A stretch of 41,641 nucleotides of DNA from Bradyrhizobium canariense (GTDB lineage: Bacteria; Pseudomonadota; Alphaproteobacteria; Rhizobiales; Xanthobacteraceae). Shown one piece after another: positions 32,565-41,542 of the stretch (the first letter of the stretch is position 1; each line of letters begins with the position of its first letter). The notes beneath the pieces are model-generated. The model did not search any database, was not told where the DNA came from, and saw only the letters and a program-made list of their open reading frames with translations. The stretch lies in contig NZ_VSST01000011.1 in the NCBI RefSeq assembly GCF_019402665.1, positions 1 through 41,641 of the forward strand, written 5' to 3'. Made by a program: the position numbers and the translations under genes.

Positions 32565-34421
32565 ATGTTAGTGCGTGGTCTCACGCGTTTGCTGGGCCTG
32601 TTTCCGGGCATCCTTTGTGCTCTTTGCGCCAGTTGCGCGGTGCTGTCGTCCGCGTCAGCACAGAGCGATCTCGCCAACCGCATGAAAGACCCGGCCCAGT
32701 GGCCGATGGCGGCGCGCGACTACGCCAACACGCGCTACAGCGAACTCGACCAGATCAACGCCTCCAATGCATCGCGGCTGCAGCTCGCATGGACGTTCTC
32801 GGTCGGCGCCGATCGCGGTCAGGAGGCGGCGCCGCTCGTGGTGGACGGCACCATGTATGTGGTCGGCCCCTATGCGGGCCCCTACCCTAACCGTGTGTTC
32901 GCACTCGATGCCACGACCGGTGAATTGAAATGGTCCTACGCGCCGAAGCCGGAGCCCGCTGCCGCGGGCGTTGCCTGCTGCGACGTCGTCAATCGCGGAC
33001 TCGCTTTCGACAATGGCAAGATTATCCTCAACACGCTCGATAACCATACCGTCGCCATCGATGCCAAGACCGGCAAAGAGCTCTGGCACACGAAGCTCGG
33101 CGAGATCAACAAGGGCGAGACCATCACGATGGCTCCCGTGGTGGTGAAGGGCAAGATCCTTGTCGGCAACAGCGGCGGCGAGATGGGCGTGCGCGGCTGG
33201 GTCACCGCACTCGACGAGACCACCGGCGCGATCACGTGGCGCGCCTATTCGACAGGTCCCGACAAGGACGTGCTGATCGGAGACGATTTCAAGCCGTACT
33301 ACGACAGCCTGAAAGGCAAGGATCTCGGCGTGAAGACCTGGCCCGCCGACCGCTGGCAGATTGGTGGCGGCACAGTCTGGGGCTGGATCTCCTACGATCC
33401 CGAGCTGAACCTGATCTACTACGGCACGGCCAACCCTAGCCCCTGGAATGCGAACCAGCGCAGCGGCGACAATCTCTGGAGCACGACAATCTTTGCCCGC
33501 GATCCCGATACCGGTCGCGCTAAATGGGCCTACCAGATCAACCCGCACGATCTGTTCGACCACGACGAGATCAACGAGAACGTGCTCGTCGAGCTCGAAC
33601 TGAACGGAAAGCCGCGCAAGGTTCTCATCCACCCCGGCCGCAACGGCTATATGTACGTCATGGACCGCGCCACCGGCGAGGTGATCTCGGCGGACGCGTA
33701 TGACTTCGTCAACAGCTACAAGGGCGTCGATCTGAAGACCGGCAAGATTATCCCGAACGAGGAGAAGACGCCGCTTGTCGGCAAGACGGTCGAGAACATC
33801 TGCCCGAGCGCGCCGGGCGCCAAGGATTGGCAACCGACGGCGTGGTCGCCGCGCACAAAACTCCTCTATGTGCCCCATCAGCATCTCTGCATGAGCTTCA
33901 AGGCTTCTCAAGTCGGCTACATCGCCGGGACGCCCTACGTCGGTGCAGACGTAGACATGTATGCCGGCCCCGGCGGCTATCGCGGCGAGTTCATGGCCTG
34001 GGACCCGATCGCGCGCAAGAAAGTCTGGGAGATTCACGAGAAGCTGCCGGTCTGGAGCGGCGCACTGGTCACAGCAGGCGATGTCGCCTTCTACGGCACC
34101 ATGGATCGCCTGTTCAAGGCAGTGGATGCCAAGGACGGGCACGTGCTCTGGCAATTCCGTGCCGGCTCCGGCTTCATCGGCCAACCGATCTCCTATCGCG
34201 GCTCCGACGGACAGCAATACGTCGCGATCCTGTCGGGCGTCGGCGGCTGGCCGGGCGTCGTCGCCAATGCGGAGGTCGATCAGCGCGTGCGCAACGCCGC
34301 ACTGGGCTTCACCGGCGCCACCCAGGACCTGCCCTTCTATACCGCGGGCGGGAGTGAGCTGCTGGTATTCAAGCTCGGCGGCGCGTTTGGTGAGGACACC
34401 AGCCATGCGCCTTCCAAGTAA
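32565..34421 (+). CDS. PQQ-dependent alcohol dehydrogenase, lanthanide (XoxF/ExaF) type
   Basis: The 618 residues have a signal peptide ending SAQ (residue 33) and an eight-bladed propeller of W-docking motifs. The vicinal disulfide is C138-C139. Cofactor-metal ligands are E206, N290 and catalytic D332 in PHDLFDHDE. The second Asp two residues on, D334, is the residue that lanthanide-dependent enzymes use and calcium-type MxaF lacks (Ala). It therefore probably needs a rare-earth ion and oxidises methanol or another alcohol in the periplasm. It is clearly of this family, but its exact clade (XoxF or ExaF/PedH-like) is unclear. GGAG lies ten bases before the ATG. Confidence 0.93.
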   Translation: MLVRGLTRLLGLFPGILCALCASCAVLSSASAQSDLANRMKDPAQWPMAARDYANTRYSELDQINASNASRLQLAWTFSVGADRGQEAAPLVVDGTMYVVGPYAGPYPNRVFALDATTGELKWSYAPKPEPAAAGVACCDVVNRGLAFDNGKIILNTLDNHTVAIDAKTGKELWHTKLGEINKGETITMAPVVVKGKILVGNSGGEMGVRGWVTALDETTGAITWRAYSTGPDKDVLIGDDFKPYYDSLKGKDLGVKTWPADRWQIGGGTVWGWISYDPELNLIYYGTANPSPWNANQRSGDNLWSTTIFARDPDTGRAKWAYQINPHDLFDHDEINENVLVELELNGKPRKVLIHPGRNGYMYVMDRATGEVISADAYDFVNSYKGVDLKTGKIIPNEEKTPLVGKTVENICPSAPGAKDWQPTAWSPRTKLLYVPHQHLCMSFKASQVGYIAGTPYVGADVDMYAGPGGYRGEFMAWDPIARKKVWEIHEKLPVWSGALVTAGDVAFYGTMDRLFKAVDAKDGHVLWQFRAGSGFIGQPISYRGSDGQQYVAILSGVGGWPGVVANAEVDQRVRNAALGFTGATQDLPFYTAGGSELLVFKLGGAFGEDTSHAPSK

Positions 34422-35244
34422 TCGCCTCGGCTTCACCCTTGGGCTTCTTCTCGCGTTCGCGACCACGGCTGCGCCGGCCACGGAGGGCGGGCTTCGCGTC
34501 TGTGCCGATCCCAACAATCTGCCGTTCTCGAACAGCGCCGAAGCAGGATTCGAGAACAGGCTCGCGGCCATGGTGGCCGAGCATTTAGGCCTGCAGGTCT
34601 CCTACACCTGGTGGGCGCAGCGCCGCGGCTTCCTCCGCAACACACTGAAAGCCGGCAGATGCGATGTCGTCATGGGCGTGCCGTCCGGCTATGATCTCGT
34701 CGAGACGACCAGGCCCTATTATCGCTCGAGCTACGTGTTCGTCACGCGGCAGGACCAGCACCTTGACCTTTCGTCCCTGCTCGATCCGCGCTTGCATCAC
34801 CTCGCGATCGGCGTGCATCTGATCGGCGATGACGGCAACAATCCCCCGCCGGCGCAGGCGCTCGGCGACCAGGGCATCGTTGATAATGTTCGCGGGTATT
34901 CCATCTACGGTGACTATCGCCAGGCCGATCCGCCCGGGCGCCTGATCGAAGCCGTCGAAAGCGGCAGCCTCGATGTCGCCGCCGCATGGGGGCCGCTGGG
35001 CGGCTATTTCGCGCAGCGCTCTCCGGTGCCGCTGACGGTTACGCCGATCAGGGATTACGAGCGCTTTGCGCCCCAGCAATTCCAGTTCGCCATCGCGATG
35101 GGCGTGCGCAAAGGTGACCACGCCCTGCGCGACCGACTCAATGCCTTCATCGACGAGCACCGATCCGAGATCAACGCCTTGCTGCGAAGCTACGGCGTAC
35201 CTCTGGTCGAGCTGCCGGTCACGGCATCGGGAGGACATGAGTGA
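34405..35244 (+). CDS. MxaJ/XoxJ-like periplasmic protein
   Basis: ATG 34405 overlaps the dehydrogenase by 17 bases. The 279 residues are a periplasmic binding protein fold with a signal peptide (LGFTLGLLLAFATTAAPA): LRVCADPNNLPFSNSAEAGF, RRGFLRNTLKAGRCDVVMGV, PYYRSSYVFVTRQD and FAIAMGVRKGDHALRDRLNA. This is the quinoprotein dehydrogenase-associated family of MxaJ and XoxJ. In XoxF systems XoxJ is thought to help load or activate the dehydrogenase, possibly by binding the partly folded enzyme. The linked arrangement supports the same job here. Confidence 0.9.
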   Translation: MRLPSNRLGFTLGLLLAFATTAAPATEGGLRVCADPNNLPFSNSAEAGFENRLAAMVAEHLGLQVSYTWWAQRRGFLRNTLKAGRCDVVMGVPSGYDLVETTRPYYRSSYVFVTRQDQHLDLSSLLDPRLHHLAIGVHLIGDDGNNPPPAQALGDQGIVDNVRGYSIYGDYRQADPPGRLIEAVESGSLDVAAAWGPLGGYFAQRSPVPLTVTPIRDYERFAPQQFQFAIAMGVRKGDHALRDRLNAFIDEHRSEINALLRSYGVPLVELPVTASGGHE

Positions 35245-35879
35245 TGTCTGGTCCAGTACTGCGCGCGAGCGCCCTATCGTTGCTGCTGGTGGTCGTGCCG
35301 AATGGCGCGGGGCTGGCCCAGCAGACTTTGCCGCAGTCGCAGGAGGCGCAGATGCCGACGCTGTCTCCCCGCCCGAATTTCGGTGGCAGCGTCGGCAATG
35401 GTAGGCCCGGCGTCTTCATGCAGGTCCCGGTCAGTCACCTCCATCCCGGCGCGCAGCCGGACCCGCCGCAAATCAAGAATCCTGTGCAGGGCGATCCCAA
35501 TGCGGAGCAGCGCGGGATGACCTACTATGTCAACTTCAACTGCATCGGCTGCCACGCACCCAATGGCGGCGGCGGCATGGGTCCGGCACTGAGCAACAAC
35601 AACTTTACTTACGGCTCGCAGCCCGAGAACATCTTTCTCTCGATTTACCAGGGGCGGCCGAACGGAATGCCAGCCTGGGGCGGCGTATTGCCCGACAGCG
35701 TGATCTGGGATCTCGTCACTTATATCGGTAAGATCAGCAACGAGCCGAGCCACCAATGGGGCCGCACCTTTTCTGCGAATCTGCCATCGCCCGAGGTCGA
35801 GCAAGTCCCGAGCGAGCAGGTCTCCACGACCGATCCCTGGTCTGCCACCAAGTCTTTCAATTTCGGCCAGAAGCCCTGA
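35244..35879 (+). CDS. Periplasmic cytochrome c, probable electron acceptor of the PQQ dehydrogenase
   Basis: The ATG overlaps the previous stop (TGATG) and follows GGGAGG nine bases upstream. The 211 residues have a signal peptide (ALSLLLVVVPNGAGLA), a Pro-rich linker, and one heme site C100-I-G-C-H104 in NFNCIGCHAPNGGGGMGPAL. NGMPAWGG provides a methionine ligand. It is the likely counterpart of XoxG (CytcL), which takes electrons from PQQ and hands them to the oxidase. A longer than usual N-terminal linker is present. Confidence 0.85.
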   Translation: MSGPVLRASALSLLLVVVPNGAGLAQQTLPQSQEAQMPTLSPRPNFGGSVGNGRPGVFMQVPVSHLHPGAQPDPPQIKNPVQGDPNAEQRGMTYYVNFNCIGCHAPNGGGGMGPALSNNNFTYGSQPENIFLSIYQGRPNGMPAWGGVLPDSVIWDLVTYIGKISNEPSHQWGRTFSANLPSPEVEQVPSEQVSTTDPWSATKSFNFGQKP

Positions 35880-35898
35880 CCGGCCGAGCGGAGCAGCA

Positions 35899-36267
35899 AT
35901 GGCAAATCCGATCGCGAAATTGCTGGTCACTACACTGCTGGCCACGACAGGCGCCGCCTGCAACGCTGCGGGCCCGGACAATTTCATGGGCGACGCGCGC
36001 CGTGGCGCCGACCTCGTCAAGCAGTACCACTGCGGCGGCTGTCACGATATTCCTGGTATCGCCGGCGCCGAAGGCAATGTCGGCCCACCCTTGCATCGGA
36101 TCGGCACGCGAAGCTACATCGCCGGCTACATCCAGAACTCGCCAGACAACATGGCCGACTGGATCGAGGATCCACAGCGGGCGTTGCCGGGCAATGCCAT
36201 GCCGCGAATGGGCATCCCGCAGAAGGACGCGCGGGACATCGCGGCCTTTCTCTATACGCTGAAGTGA
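35899..36267 (+). CDS. Small class I cytochrome c
   Basis: ATG 35899 follows GGAG six bases upstream. The 122 residues have a signal peptide (AKLLVTTLLATTGAAC) and one heme site C45-G-G-C-H49, with PPLHRIGTRSYIAGYIQNSP and the methionine region NAMPRMGIP. It is a typical low-mass periplasmic electron carrier, possibly the link from the first cytochrome to CuA or its fused heme. The N-terminal Cys near the cleavage site could be lipidated, but the lipobox is poor. Confidence 0.85.
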   Translation: MANPIAKLLVTTLLATTGAACNAAGPDNFMGDARRGADLVKQYHCGGCHDIPGIAGAEGNVGPPLHRIGTRSYIAGYIQNSPDNMADWIEDPQRALPGNAMPRMGIPQKDARDIAAFLYTLK

Positions 36268-38675
36268 CCATCATGACATCGACGCATCGTTCAACGAACT
36301 GGTTCCGTGAGGCGCCATTGCTGGCCATCACCATTGTGGTCGTCGCCATCATGGGATTGGGCCTCCTGGCTGGCGGTGCCTGGCTCGCGGCCCTGGGTGG
36401 CTCGGTCTATTATCTGATCGCGGGCATCATGCTTCTGCTCACGAGTTGGCTGCTCGCGCGCCGTCGCGCCGAGGCGCTCTGGACCTATGCCGCGCTGCTG
36501 GCGGGAACGATTGCCTGGGCGATCTGGGAAGTGGGTTTCGATTTCTGGTCGCTGGCGCCGCGCGGCGATGTGCTCGTGCCGCTTGGCCTGTGGCTGATGC
36601 TGCCCTTCATTGCCTCCCGCCTGGCGCCTCGCTTGCGCGCAGCGCGATGGGCGCTTGGCCTTGTGTTGATAGCCGCAGCCATCGTCGTCGGCACTTCCTT
36701 GACGAGTGATCGCCGCGATCTTGCCGGCACGATACCTGAGGGCGAAACAACCGGGGCCATCGCGGCTCCCGAACCGGACCAGCCCGCTGCCGCCGGGCAG
36801 AACTGGACGGCCTACGGCGGCAGCGCCTTCGGTACGCGCTTCTCGTCGCTGAGCCAGATCACCAAGGACAACGTCGAGAAGCTCAAGCTCGCTTGGGAAT
36901 TCCGCACCGGTGACCACAAGGGCCCTGATGACCCCGACGAGATCACCAACCAGGCAACGCCGCTCAAGGTGGGCGATCTCCTCTACACCTGCTCGCCGCA
37001 CCAGATCGTGTTTGCGCTCGAAGCCGCGACCGGAAGATTGCGCTGGAAGTTTGACCCGCAGGTCCAGCACAACAAGGCGTTCCAGCACATGACCTGCCGC
37101 GGCGTATCCTATCACGCGACCATGCCCGGCGCGGTAACTGCCGACGGCACGCCGGCGCCGCGCGATTGTGCGGCGCGCATTTTCGTCCCGACCAACGACG
37201 GACGGATGTTCGCGCTCGATGCGCAGAGCGGCTCGCCTTGCGAGAGTTTTGGCAACCAGGGACAGATCGATCTCAAGCAAGGCAGCGAGATCCAGACGCT
37301 CGGCTTTTACGAGGGCACCTCGCCGCCCGTCGTCACGGACAAGGTGCTGATCGTCGGCGGCGCGGTGATCGACAACTATTCCGATCGCGTGCCGTCGGGC
37401 GTGATCCGCGGCTTCGACATCTATTCCGGACGGTTGATCTGGGCGTTCGATGCCGGCAACTCCGATCCGAACGAAATGCCTTCGGCCTCGCATCATTTTA
37501 CAGCCGGTTCACCCAATTCGTGGAGCATTTCGGCGGTCGACGAGAAGCTCGGGCTCGTCTATGTCCCGCTCGGCTCGAGCTCTCCGGATATCTGGGGCGG
37601 CGGCCGTTCGCCTGAAAACGAGCGCTACGATTCGGCATTGATTGCGCTCGATGTCTCGACCGGAAAACTGCGTTGGTCGTTCCAGAACGTGCACGACGAT
37701 CTCTGGGACATGGATATGCCGTCGCAGCCCAGTCTGGTCGATTTGCGCGCTAACGGCGTCGTGACGCCTGCGATCTACATCCCGGCCAAGACCGGCGACA
37801 TCTTCGTGCTCGACCGCCGCGACGGGCGTCAGTTGGTGCCCGCACCGGAGAAGCCGGTGCCGCAGGGCGCCGCGAATGGAGATCGGCTATCGCCGACCCA
37901 GCCTTTTTCGGAATTGAGCTTCCGCCCCTCCGGCAAACTCACGGACGCGCAGATGTGGGGCAGCACGATGTTCGACCAGCTCGCCTGCCGGATCAAGTTC
38001 AAGCGCCTGCGCTATGAGGGGCCGTTCACGCCGCCGTCTGAACAAGGCACGCTGGTGTTTCCCGGAGACTTCGGCATGTTCGAATGGGGCGGCATCGCCG
38101 TCGATCCACAACGCCAGATCGCGATCGCGAACCCTCAATCGATTCCCTTCGTCTCGCGGCTCGTGGCGCGCGGGAAGGACAATCCGGCCGCGCCGAATGC
38201 GGCGCATCCACCAGGAACCGAGCTGGGCGTGCAGCCGATGTACGGCGCCCCCTACGGCGTTGATCTCGGCATTTTCCTCTCACCGCTCGGCATCCCCTGC
38301 CTTGCTCCGCCATGGGGCAACATCGCAGCGATCGATCTGAGGTCGCACAAAGTGGTCTGGCAACATCGCATCGGCACGATCCGCGATCAGGCCCCGCTGC
38401 CGCTGCCATTCAAGCTCGGCGTTCCCATGCTGGGCGGTCCGATCGTCACCGCGGGCGGCGTCATCTTCATCACGGGAACGATGGATGACTATATCCGCGC
38501 GTTCGACGTTCGCGATGGCAGACAGCTTTGGCAGGACCGCCTTCCTGCCGGCGGCCAGTCGACGCCGATGTCCTATGAGGCCGGCGGCAAGCAATACGTC
38601 GTCACGGTCGACGGCGGCCACGGCTCGTTCGGAACTAAACTCGGCGATTACGTGCGGGCCTACGCGCTGCCCTGA
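36264..38675 (+). CDS. gcd: Membrane-bound PQQ-dependent glucose/quinate-type dehydrogenase
   Basis: The GTG at 36264 gives a GTGA overlap with the cytochrome; ATG 36273 is possible. Residues 1-155 hold five membrane helices (for example LLAITIVVVAIMGLGLLAGG), then an eight-bladed PQQ propeller. Family marks are WTAYGGSAFGTRFSSLSQIT, NDGRMFALDAQSG, HDDLWDMDMPSQPSL with the catalytic Asp (D482) and C-terminal DDYIRAFDVRDG. The length, 803, matches membrane glucose dehydrogenase (about 796). Such enzymes pass electrons straight to ubiquinone, unlike the soluble dehydrogenase upstream. The substrate (glucose, quinate, shikimate or a polyol) cannot be told from the sequence. Confidence 0.92.
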   Translation: MTIMTSTHRSTNWFREAPLLAITIVVVAIMGLGLLAGGAWLAALGGSVYYLIAGIMLLLTSWLLARRRAEALWTYAALLAGTIAWAIWEVGFDFWSLAPRGDVLVPLGLWLMLPFIASRLAPRLRAARWALGLVLIAAAIVVGTSLTSDRRDLAGTIPEGETTGAIAAPEPDQPAAAGQNWTAYGGSAFGTRFSSLSQITKDNVEKLKLAWEFRTGDHKGPDDPDEITNQATPLKVGDLLYTCSPHQIVFALEAATGRLRWKFDPQVQHNKAFQHMTCRGVSYHATMPGAVTADGTPAPRDCAARIFVPTNDGRMFALDAQSGSPCESFGNQGQIDLKQGSEIQTLGFYEGTSPPVVTDKVLIVGGAVIDNYSDRVPSGVIRGFDIYSGRLIWAFDAGNSDPNEMPSASHHFTAGSPNSWSISAVDEKLGLVYVPLGSSSPDIWGGGRSPENERYDSALIALDVSTGKLRWSFQNVHDDLWDMDMPSQPSLVDLRANGVVTPAIYIPAKTGDIFVLDRRDGRQLVPAPEKPVPQGAANGDRLSPTQPFSELSFRPSGKLTDAQMWGSTMFDQLACRIKFKRLRYEGPFTPPSEQGTLVFPGDFGMFEWGGIAVDPQRQIAIANPQSIPFVSRLVARGKDNPAAPNAAHPPGTELGVQPMYGAPYGVDLGIFLSPLGIPCLAPPWGNIAAIDLRSHKVVWQHRIGTIRDQAPLPLPFKLGVPMLGGPIVTAGGVIFITGTMDDYIRAFDVRDGRQLWQDRLPAGGQSTPMSYEAGGKQYVVTVDGGHGSFGTKLGDYVRAYALP

Positions 38676-40467
38676 TCTGCCTCGGCAGGACTTGTTTGTG
38701 CTTGGCGACGCCTTGTCCGGATCTGCCGGCGCGACGCGCAACTGCTGAAGCCAGGAGAGCCACGCCCGCAGCTAGTCCCAGTACCGCGAGCCCCTGACTG
38801 ATGACATCGGCAGGTGGAAGCTGCTTGCGTGACAGCCAACCGCCATCGACCGCCGTGCCCTGCGGACCAGCTTCGATCATGGTGCCCTCACTGCTCTTTG
38901 CGGGGCGCGCGCGCGACAGCAGGTAGCGGAAGGCGGCCCCCACCATGTTCTCGGTAATCTGCGGAGCCATCGCGTAGGCAATTTGGCCGGCACGAGCCGG
39001 CCAGCCCACGGCGACTTCGTCACGGGGTGCGCGAACGAGGCTCACGAACGTCTCGGCAACGTCCTCCGGCTGATACAGCAGCGGACCGGGATCGAGCGTT
39101 CGGCCGGACATGTTGGCGCCGTGGACGAAGCCCGGCGTGTCGACCATGGCCGGGAAGACACCGCAGACATGGATGTTGCGATGAGCCCTGAGCTCCTGAC
39201 GCAGGCTCGCGGTGAAGCCCCGCAGGCCGAACTTGCTCGCGGTATAGGCCGCAGCGAAAGGCGTAGGCGCCCAGCCGCCGAGCGAGATGTTGTTGATCAG
39301 GATGCCGCGGTTCTGGCGCAGGAAGATCGGAAGCACCGCGAAGGCGCCATGCATCGTGCCGAGGAGATTGACCTCGATCGTTCGGCGATGAAGCGCAATA
39401 TCCGCGTCCTGATAAGCCCCGAAAACGCCGGTGCCGGCGTTGTTGATCCAGACGTCGATGCCACCGAAGGCGTCTTCGGCCTCTCGGGCCAGGCGCTGCA
39501 CCGCCTCTGCATCGGTGACATCGGTCGGGATCGCCAATGCGCGACCTCCGAGCGCCCCGCATTCTGCGGCGAGGCTCGTCAGGACTTCAGCACGGCGTGC
39601 CGCCAGGACCACGCTTGCGCCCTTGCCGGCGAAGGCCAGCGCCGTAGCACGCCCGATTCCGCTCGAGGCACCGGTTATGACGACGCGCGTGCCAGTCATT
39701 TGCCGCGGCTCAGATCCGGAGCCGCCCGCCGGAAGCAGCCAGTGCAGGGATCGCCGAAGGCGCTCGGTTCCGTTCGCTTCGAACCAGTCCCCATGCGCGA
39801 AGATCACCCGCTCCGGCGACAGCCGTATGAGCCGCTCGGCTGCGGACCGCACCGAACGGCCGCCGAGGCGCAGCAGCAGTCGCAGATAGACTGGCGCCAT
39901 TCCGTTTGGCTTGGAAATGCCGAGGAGGTTTGCCGCGGCCTCGTTTGGCGCGCTGAGATCGTTGGGATCGAGATTTTGCACGAGATCCGTCAGGATCAGT
40001 GTCCGGCTGCGCTTGTCGAACAGCTCGATCTCGGAGAACATCGGAGCGTTCACCGAGACGGCTTCGAGGTCGGGCCTCCATTCCTCAGGCGTCGTGTCTC
40101 CGATCTCTCTGTCGATACGGATGCGTGCTGCTCGAATTTGCCTGCGCGCCGCAAGGCCGCGCGCCGCGAACGTTGTCACCTGCGGCAGCTCCCTCTGCCA
40201 CTCGGACAGGAACATCCAGTGCCCGATATTCGGCGCGAGCAAGTACTTTATCGCGCCTAGCCGCTCCAACTCACCGCGGAGGGCCGGCGAATATCTCACC
40301 GGCGAATGCAGCACGAGATCGCCGTTCGACAGCCGAATGACGGTCATGCGCACCGGGAGTTTCAGACCGGCGGCGCTGATCGGTGCGTCGTCCACGACCC
40401 AGATATCGTCCGTCGCTCGCGACAAACGGGCCGTTGACAAGGTGGCGTCGGAACTTTGCATGAGCAT
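38635..40467 (-). CDS. DUF4336 - short-chain dehydrogenase fusion with C-terminal membrane helix
   Basis: This 610-residue protein (ATG 40461 with GGAAG upstream is an alternative start) joins three parts. Residues 20-247 are DUF4336, a metallo-hydrolase-like domain (TVIRLSNGDLVLHSPVRYSP, LLAPNIGHWMFLSEWQ, VIFAHGDWF). Residues 257-500 are a classical SDR: TGASSGIG (265-272), NNAG (342-345), S395, Y408 and K412 are complete, so it should be an active NAD(P)-dependent oxidoreductase. Near 575 a hydrophobic helix (GLAVLGLAAGVALLASAVAR) and a basic tail follow. The 3' end overlaps the gcd stop by 41 bases head to head. Reaction unknown. Confidence 0.88.
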   Translation of the reverse strand: MLMQSSDATLSTARLSRATDDIWVVDDAPISAAGLKLPVRMTVIRLSNGDLVLHSPVRYSPALRGELERLGAIKYLLAPNIGHWMFLSEWQRELPQVTTFAARGLAARRQIRAARIRIDREIGDTTPEEWRPDLEAVSVNAPMFSEIELFDKRSRTLILTDLVQNLDPNDLSAPNEAAANLLGISKPNGMAPVYLRLLLRLGGRSVRSAAERLIRLSPERVIFAHGDWFEANGTERLRRSLHWLLPAGGSGSEPRQMTGTRVVITGASSGIGRATALAFAGKGASVVLAARRAEVLTSLAAECGALGGRALAIPTDVTDAEAVQRLAREAEDAFGGIDVWINNAGTGVFGAYQDADIALHRRTIEVNLLGTMHGAFAVLPIFLRQNRGILINNISLGGWAPTPFAAAYTASKFGLRGFTASLRQELRAHRNIHVCGVFPAMVDTPGFVHGANMSGRTLDPGPLLYQPEDVAETFVSLVRAPRDEVAVGWPARAGQIAYAMAPQITENMVGAAFRYLLSRARPAKSSEGTMIEAGPQGTAVDGGWLSRKQLPPADVISQGLAVLGLAAGVALLASAVARRAGRSGQGVAKHKQVLPRQIRAARRPARNRRV

Positions 40468-40518
40468 CTTCCATTACGAGGCGTTTGCTCAAGCTTCGGG
40501 AGCGACGCTCGTTCCTCG

Positions 40519-40920
40519 CTAGGACGCCCGAGCCTGCTTGCGGGCATTGCGTCGGCGACGGCGCGCCGCAAGTCGTCCTCGGCCCCTCTCCGCCGGAATG
40601 TGCCGCGAGATCGCCGGTACGAGCTCCGGCTCTGAGGGAGATTGTTGGGCGGCAATCGGCGCTTGGTCCGGACGAGCTTCCATCAGCTCGAGCACGGCGC
40701 GGCCCTTGGCCGTGATGCGCCACCCGCCATTGGTCCGGTCGATCAGCCCTTGCGAAAAGATGTCCAGCCCCGGCGCTCGCCCGGCGAGCCGCCGGGTGCG
40801 CTCGCTCCAGTCGCGACCGCTGGTCGCAAGAATGGCCATATCCCGCTTGAGATCCTCCATGGCGGCGAACCCATCCGGGTAGCTCACCAGGATCTTGAGG
40901 ACCGTCACGTGGAAATTCAC
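40519..40920 (-). CDS. Conserved hypothetical protein, winged-helix-like
   Basis: GTG 40920 is chosen because the conserved part starts VNFHVTVLKILVSYPDGFAA and the 64-codon gene upstream would otherwise be overlapped; longer readings go to 41010. The 133 residues continue MEDLKRDMAILATSGRDWSE, GLDIFSQGLIDRTNGGWRIT and KGRAVLELMEARP, the look of a small winged-helix (Mrr-N-like) domain. A basic tail follows (GRLAARRRRRNARKQARAS) that could bind nucleic acid. I recall similar proteins in Bradyrhizobium, without known function. Confidence 0.7.
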   Translation of the reverse strand: MNFHVTVLKILVSYPDGFAAMEDLKRDMAILATSGRDWSERTRRLAGRAPGLDIFSQGLIDRTNGGWRITAKGRAVLELMEARPDQAPIAAQQSPSEPELVPAISRHIPAERGRGRLAARRRRRNARKQARAS

Positions 40921-40942
40921 CCCCGCCCCCACATGACCGTCG

Positions 40943-41137
40943 TCACATCGTCGGGACTTCTGAGAGAGCATTGCGGGCCGCTTGTTTGAGGCAATCCGCA
41001 GAGATGTCACCCCTGCTTGCAGTCTCCAGAAGCTTCGAGGCTACGCGGGTCCTGGCGCCGATCTCACAGCGTGGAACACCTTCACACACTTCGTCGAGAA
41101 CGGTGCGCAACAACGCCTTGGTCGCGGTATCGATCAT
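40943..41137 (-). CDS. Small conserved hypothetical protein (64 aa)
   Basis: ATG 41137 opens MIDTATKALLRTVLDEVCEG, VPRCEIGARTRVASKLLETA, then DISADCLKQAARNALSEVPTM. It is wholly helical and cytoplasmic. I recall close relatives in Bradyrhizobium of the same length and unknown function. It ends 22 bases before the next gene on the strand, so the two may be co-transcribed. Only a weak GGGG ribosome site is seen. Confidence 0.7.
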   Translation of the reverse strand: MIDTATKALLRTVLDEVCEGVPRCEIGARTRVASKLLETASRGDISADCLKQAARNALSEVPTM

Positions 41138-41376
41138 GGAAAGCCCCAGCGGAAAGGTTCACGGTAGAGCAACGGCTCCGGCCTGTGATTCAACATTGTT
41201 AATGATTTGAGAAATTCACGGGTCTGGCCACCCACCACCCTGGCGGTCTCGGGGTTGCCGAGTGCGCGACCTTCCTGCCTGGCATTGTGCGCGAGGTCGT
41301 GGAACCTCCCTCGCCAGCGGGCGGACCGGATATTCCGACGGCGCAAGACCTGTCTCCGTCGATCGCGAGAATCGGA
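41138..41376. other. Intergenic stretch, no convincing gene
   Basis: A frame at 41134-41346 (minus) starts at a TTG, has no ribosome site and no domain, and is probably chance. Nothing else is seen. Confidence 0.35.
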
Positions 41377-41538
41377 TCATCCAGATCGATCCCCCGTGAA
41401 AACCATCACGCGCATGCGGCGGATCAATCCGGGCCTGTCTTTCAGCGGATCGCTAGGCGTGCCAGTCAGCATGGGTGATAGCAAACCGCGCAGTTTCGCG
41501 TCCTCGCGGCGCAAATCGCCCGAGCTTTGCTTGGTCAT
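41377..41538 (-). CDS. Possible small hypothetical protein (53 aa)
   Basis: ATG 41538 follows GAGGG and gives MTKQSSGDLRREDAKLRGLL, SPMLTGTPSDPLKDRPGLIR and a short tail. It is charged and helical, with no recognised domain. Its ribosome site lies in one arm of a perfect hairpin (41543-41560). Confidence 0.45.
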   Translation of the reverse strand: MTKQSSGDLRREDAKLRGLLSPMLTGTPSDPLKDRPGLIRRMRVMVFTGDRSG

Positions 41539-41542
41539 TCCA

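Noticed and set aside
32655..34571. 638-codon open frame on the minus strand
   Set aside because: Antisense to the PQQ alcohol dehydrogenase, with no ribosome site and no recognisable motif.
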